Below are positions 60,117 to 64,000 of a stretch of 64,000 bases of DNA, piece by piece. This DNA is from Nansenia antarctica. Lineage: Eukaryota > Chordata > Actinopteri > Argentiniformes > Microstomatidae. The notes beneath the pieces are model-generated. The model was not told where the DNA came from. It did no database searches and saw only the letters and a program-made list of their open reading frames with translations. The stretch's first letter is position 1. Each line of letters starts with the position of its first letter. The translations under genes were made by a program, and so were the position numbers. Location: NCBI GenBank assembly GCA_963989245.1, contig OZ022345.1, positions 47,030,830 to 47,094,829 on the forward strand, in the 5' to 3' direction.

Positions 60117-62042
60117 TGCTCTAACAGTCCCTGCTTCCATAGAGTTGATACCATTGACATTCCTGATATAAAGCTGGGACTCTCAACTCTTGCCATCCCT
60201 GTTCATATCAGTAACAGAACAGTTAATTGCAAGTCTGAATGCTTTATACACCCCTCAAATTTAATTTCAGTACCCTGCCACACACAGTCCACACAGAGAC
60301 CAAACACAAAACCACTCAAGCTAGCACTTTTCAATGCCAGATCCTTAGCTAATAAGTCTCTCTTAATCAACGACTTGATTAGCTCCTATGAACTAGATTT
60401 CTTATTTATCACTGAGACCTGGTTAGATAAAGATAACAAGACACCAATTCTTATTGAGTCAGCACCCCCCAATTTTAGAACCTTAGATGTCGTTAGATCC
60501 CACAAAAAAGGTGGTGGAATCGCCTCTTTCTTCCGAGACAGTTTTAACTGCAAACAGAAATCCTTCTGGGAATTTTTATCATTTGAATATCTTTCAGTTG
60601 TTTTTAAATGTTCCACTCGAATTCTTTTTATAATTTTATACAGACCACCCCAATACTCTACTAGCTTCTTTAATGAACTTACAGAGCTTCTCTCCATCAT
60701 TACTATTGAATTTAATGGTCTGATCATTGCTGGTGATTTCAATATTCATGTAGATAACTCAGAGGACAACAAAGCCAAAGAACTCTCTGTTCTGTTAGAT
60801 GTTTTTGAACTTCAACAACATGTGAACCTCCCTACTCATAATCGAGGTCACACTCTGGACCTTATCATCACCAAAGGCCTAGATATTTCAAATGTTGTTG
60901 TAACTGACATTGCCCTGTCTGACCACTGTTGCATATTCTTTGACGTATCTATCTTTCCTGTTATTCAAACTACCGGTATGTCTAAAACTATTTCCAAACG
61001 ATATATCAATGAAAAGACCAGTGCACTGTTCACACAGGCCTTTTCCCTAGCCCCCCCCCCCCAAACTTCTATTCCAACCTCAGTAAATGACCTTCTACAC
61101 GATTTCAACTTAAAAATCACAAAAACCATTGATGATATTGCACCCATTAGATCCAAATGCATCTCTGGTAAGCAAAAAGCTCCCTGGAGAACTGCCCCAT
61201 CCGTAAAGACCCAAGAAAGAGAATGTCGTAAAGCAGAGCGCAGATGGAGAAAAACAAACCTTCAAGTCTACTATGATATCTATAAAGAGAATCTTCAGAA
61301 CTATAACTTAGAAATAAGAAGTGCCAGGCAATCATTTTTCTCTAAGATCATAAACAATATCAATAATGCCCGCATCCTTTTCAGAACTGTTGACAGACTA
61401 ACAAATCCCCCAACACCCATTGCTCAGGAATTTCACTCAACTAGTAAATGCAATGAGCTTGCATCCTTTTTAAACAATAAAATAGAAACCATTAGACAAG
61501 GCATTAGGTCTTCTGTGTCAGGCATGAAAAACATGTCCCCATTAACAACCCCAAATAGGGCGGACATAACAACCATGTCACAATTTAACACCATTGATTA
61601 CAAGACCCTAGATAAAATCATGTCACGTCTTAAACCATCCACCTGTGCCCTTGATGTCCTGCCAACAAGCTTTTTAAAAAACATATTTAGCTGCATGGCA
61701 GGCGAACTAATACAAATAATGAACACCTCCCTTTCATCAGGAATCTTCCCTGAACCCCTGAAAACTGCAGTTATTAAGCCTCTACTAAAAAAGAACGGCC
61801 TAGACCCATTTGTACTAAACAACTACAGACCCATATCAAACCTTCCCTGTACAGGAAAAAGTATTGAAATGGTTGCCCACGAACAACTTAGCAATTATTT
61901 GACCCTAAATGATCTCTTTGATGACTTTCAATCAGGCTTTCGCCCCCTACATAGCACTGAAACGGCCCTTATTAAGGTCCTTAATGACATTCGCGTAAAC
62001 ACAGACCGGAAAAATCTCAGTTTTGGTACTACTAGATCTTAG
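60117..62042 (+). pseudogene. LINE endonuclease and start of reverse transcriptase
   Basis: The frame is open from 60117, and the APE-type endonuclease starts at LKLALFNARSLANKSLLIND (about 60312), with LFITETWL, then LYRPP, GDFNIHVD and SDHCC as its conserved blocks. A linker and the first RT blocks follow (KPLLKKNGLDP, NYRPISNLP, FQSGFRPLHSTETAL). The frame ends at 62042 after a one-base change in the A run at 62010-62014; the correct continuation is in the next frame. Confidence 0.85.
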
Positions 62043-63135
62043 TGCTGCCTTTGACACTGTAGACCATGACATTCTAATAGATAGACTAAAAACCTGGGTA
62101 GGACTTTCGGGCACTGCCCTAAACTGGTTTACATCCTACCTACAGGACAGAAGCTACTATGTCTCCATTGGCAACTTTGTATCTGACCAAATTAAAATGA
62201 CATGTGGGGTTCCCCAAGGGTCAATCCTTGGCCCCCTTCTATTCAATCTCTACATGCTTCCATTGGGACACATCATAAAAAAGAACAAAATTGCCTACCA
62301 CAACTATGCGGATGACACTCAAATCTACATAGCCCTCTCACCGAACGACTATAGTCCCATTGACAATCTCTGTAATTGCATTGAGCAAATAAACGCCTGG
62401 ATGACACAAAACTTCCTCCAACTAAACAAGGACAAAACAGAGATAATTGTATTCGGTGCACCTGACAAAAGATCGAAAGTCAGTGCAAAACTTGATTCTC
62501 TCTCTCTTCACAGTAAAAAACAGGTCATAAATCTTGGTGTAATTCTAGACTCCGATCTAAACTTCAACAGCCACATAAACTCAATAACTAAATCAGCCTA
62601 CTATCACCTGAAAAACATAACAAGAATGAGAGGTTTCATGTCCAAGCAAGACCTTGAAAAACTCATCCATGCATTTGTTTCGAGTAGACTTGATTATTGT
62701 AATGGTCTACTAACAGGCCTATCTAAAGGAGCTGTTCGTAAATTGCAGCTCATCCAAAACGCCGCTGCTAGGGTCCTAACAAAAACAAAGAAATTTGAAC
62801 ACATTACACCAATCCTGAGATCCCTGTACTGGCTACCAGTCTCTCAGAGAATTGAATTCAAAATCCTCCTAATTACATACAAATCACAAAATGGTCTTGG
62901 ACCAACATACATATCAGATCTCCTCCCATCCTATATTCCCGCAAGGTCCCTAAGGTCAGCTGAGACAAATCAGCTAATAATTCCAAGAGTAAAAACAAAA
63001 CACGGTGCAGCAGCTTTCAGTCACGCTGCTGCATGCTCCTGGAACAAACTCCCTGAAGAAATCAAACAGGCCCAAACCCTTAAAATATTTAAATCTAAGC
63101 TAAAAACCTTCATGTTTTGCACCAGTTATGATTAA
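62017..63135 (+). pseudogene. LINE reverse transcriptase, catalytic and C-terminal part
   Basis: Continues the preceding frame after the shift. It has LDLSAAFDTVDHDILIDRL, GVPQGSILGPLLFNLYM and the catalytic YADD (in NYADDTQIYIA), then FLQLNKDKTEIIVFG and the C-terminal SRLDYCNGLL and RSLYWLPVSQRIEFKIL blocks of L2-type elements. It is intact apart from lacking its own start, and ends at a normal stop. Confidence 0.88.
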
Positions 63136-63256
63136 ACACAAACACTTCTATCAATGTCTTTTTTCCATTAACTATTGTCTTTTTAAATGTTTTATCTATT
63201 TACTTCTTATATTTGCTTTTATTCATTGTAATTTTTAGTTTCTTATGCTCCTCTTG
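63128..63256 (+). repeat. First copy of duplicated LINE 3' UTR segment
   Basis: About 129 bp beginning 'atgattaaacacaaacactt', repeated almost exactly at 63795-63923 on the far side of the minisatellite. Confidence 0.9.
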
Positions 63257-63794
63257 TGGAGGGATGTGGAGGGATATGGAGGGATATGGAGTGGTGTAGA
63301 GGGATGTAGAGGGATGTAGAGGGATGTGGAGGGATGTGGAGGGATGTAGAGGGATGTGGAGGGATGTGGAGGGATGGATTTGTGCCGGCAGAGGTACATT
63401 TCGGCGCAGAAGGGTTTTAAGAGGGAATTATTTTCACCGGACATTATGACCGAAGAGTTTTAAATGTGTCTGACTTTTGTCGGACTAGAGGGATGTAGAG
63501 GGATGTAGAGGGATGTGGAGGGATGTAGAGGGGTGTAGAGAGATGTAGAGGGATGTAGAGGGATGTGGAGGGATGTGGAGGGATGTAGAGGGATGTAGAG
63601 GGTTGTAGAGGGATGTGGAGGGATGTAGAGGGATGTAGAGGGATGTGGAGGGATGTGGAGGGATGTAGAGGGATGTGGAGGGATGTAGAGGGATGTAGAG
63701 GGATGTGGAGGGATGTAGAGGGATGTAGAGGGATGTAGAAGGATGTGGAGGGATGTAGAGGGATGTAGAGTTATGTAGAGGGATATGGAGGGAT
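63257..63794. repeat. 10-bp minisatellite inside the LINE 3' UTR
   Basis: Two blocks (63257-63375 and 63488-63794) of GAGGGATGTR units, about 40 copies in all, are separated by a unique 112-bp spacer. Single-base variants (A/G at the tenth base, occasional GATATG) run through it. The Ser/Pro/Tyr-rich frames on the minus strand are repeat artefacts. Confidence 0.93.
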
Positions 63795-64000
63795 ATGATT
63801 AAACACAAACACTTCTATCAATGTCTTTTTTCTATTAACTATTGTCTTTTTAAATGTTTTATCTATTTACTTCTTATATTTGCTTTTATTCATTGTAATT
63901 TGTATTTTCTTATGCTCCTCTTGCTGTATTTTTAAATAATGCATGTAAAGCACTTTGAATTGCCCCTGTTGTATGAAATGTGCTATACAAATAAACTTGC
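63795..64000 (+). repeat. Second 3' UTR copy and LINE 3' terminus
   Basis: A repeat of the 129-bp UTR segment followed by the usual L2-type end 'tgtatgaaatgtgctataca' just before the window edge. Confidence 0.8.

Larger units (their letters stand above)
59808..64000 (+). mobile_element. L2-like LINE, near complete at its 3' part
   Basis: A non-LTR retrotransposon with an endonuclease and reverse transcriptase reading plus strand, and a 3' end of the form 'gtgctatacaaataaacttg' at the window edge. A Pro/Thr-rich frame at 59808-60116 may be part of the 5' region. The endonuclease frame is open from 60117. One frameshift separates the two enzymatic parts, and the 3' UTR is interrupted by a minisatellite. 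The family is L2 (Maui-like) by motif recall. Confidence 0.8.

Noticed and set aside
63235..63808. Ser/Pro/Tyr/Ile-rich repeat proteins on the minus strand
   Set aside because: They are translations of the 10-bp minisatellite in the LINE 3' UTR.

Overview
The window looks like a piece of a teleost fish chromosome. It is intron-rich and gene-poor, with long GT/CA and CT microsatellites and a dense load of fish-type mobile elements: an endogenous retrovirus, a BEL/Pao LTR element, an L2-like LINE, hAT and Harbinger-type DNA elements, and Penelope-like and L1-like remnants. I cannot fix the species from sequence alone. Three host genes are supported by spliced reconstruction. An ARL13-family small GTPase lies on + (exons at 7337-7377, 7579-7648, 22225-22463, 29459-29566 and from 29708). 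stx19 lies on - (four exons, 24386-25743), nested antisense inside an ARL13 intron. An FBXO39-like F-box gene lies on + (four exons, 47763-50831). From memory, STX19 also lies inside the ARL13B locus in mammals, so the nesting itself supports both identifications.

Region by region: 1-7280 is intergenic, with microsatellites and a decayed fish repeat. ARL13 exons 1-2 follow, with a TA-flanked inverted-repeat element 25 bases after the exon-2 donor. From 8643 to 21441 a complete endogenous retrovirus sits antisense in the ARL13 intron. It has two LTRs of 481 bp that look identical on reading, long open gag, pol and env frames, an amber codon separating gag from pol in one frame, and an unusually long (about 2.6 kb) non-coding leader. 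The leader carries a 46-bp, six-unit array whose core matches the vertebrate CTCF consensus. The intron then continues with a foldback element, a 74-nt hairpin, stx19, a 526-bp retroposon flanked by 15-bp duplications, the last recognisable ARL13 exons and a Harbinger-type MITE. A second copy of the foldback element at 34131-35744 has been split by a hAT element that has perfect 8-bp target duplications.

From 42832 to 47757 a BEL/Pao LTR retrotransposon lies on the minus strand. Its gag is frameshifted, and most of its polymerase has been replaced by a C2H2 zinc-finger segment joined in one open frame to a remnant of the pol tail. Its right LTR stops five bases before the start codon of the FBXO39-like gene. 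Downstream are possible regulatory DNA, L1 ORF1 and hAT fragments, and an L2-like LINE (about 59.8-64.0 kb) whose endonuclease and reverse transcriptase frames differ by one shift and whose 3' UTR is interrupted by a 10-bp minisatellite.

The host genes do not form a pathway together, beyond the ARL13/STX19 nesting. Most of the interest lies in the mobile elements and how they meet host genes. No tRNA, rRNA or CRISPR array was seen.
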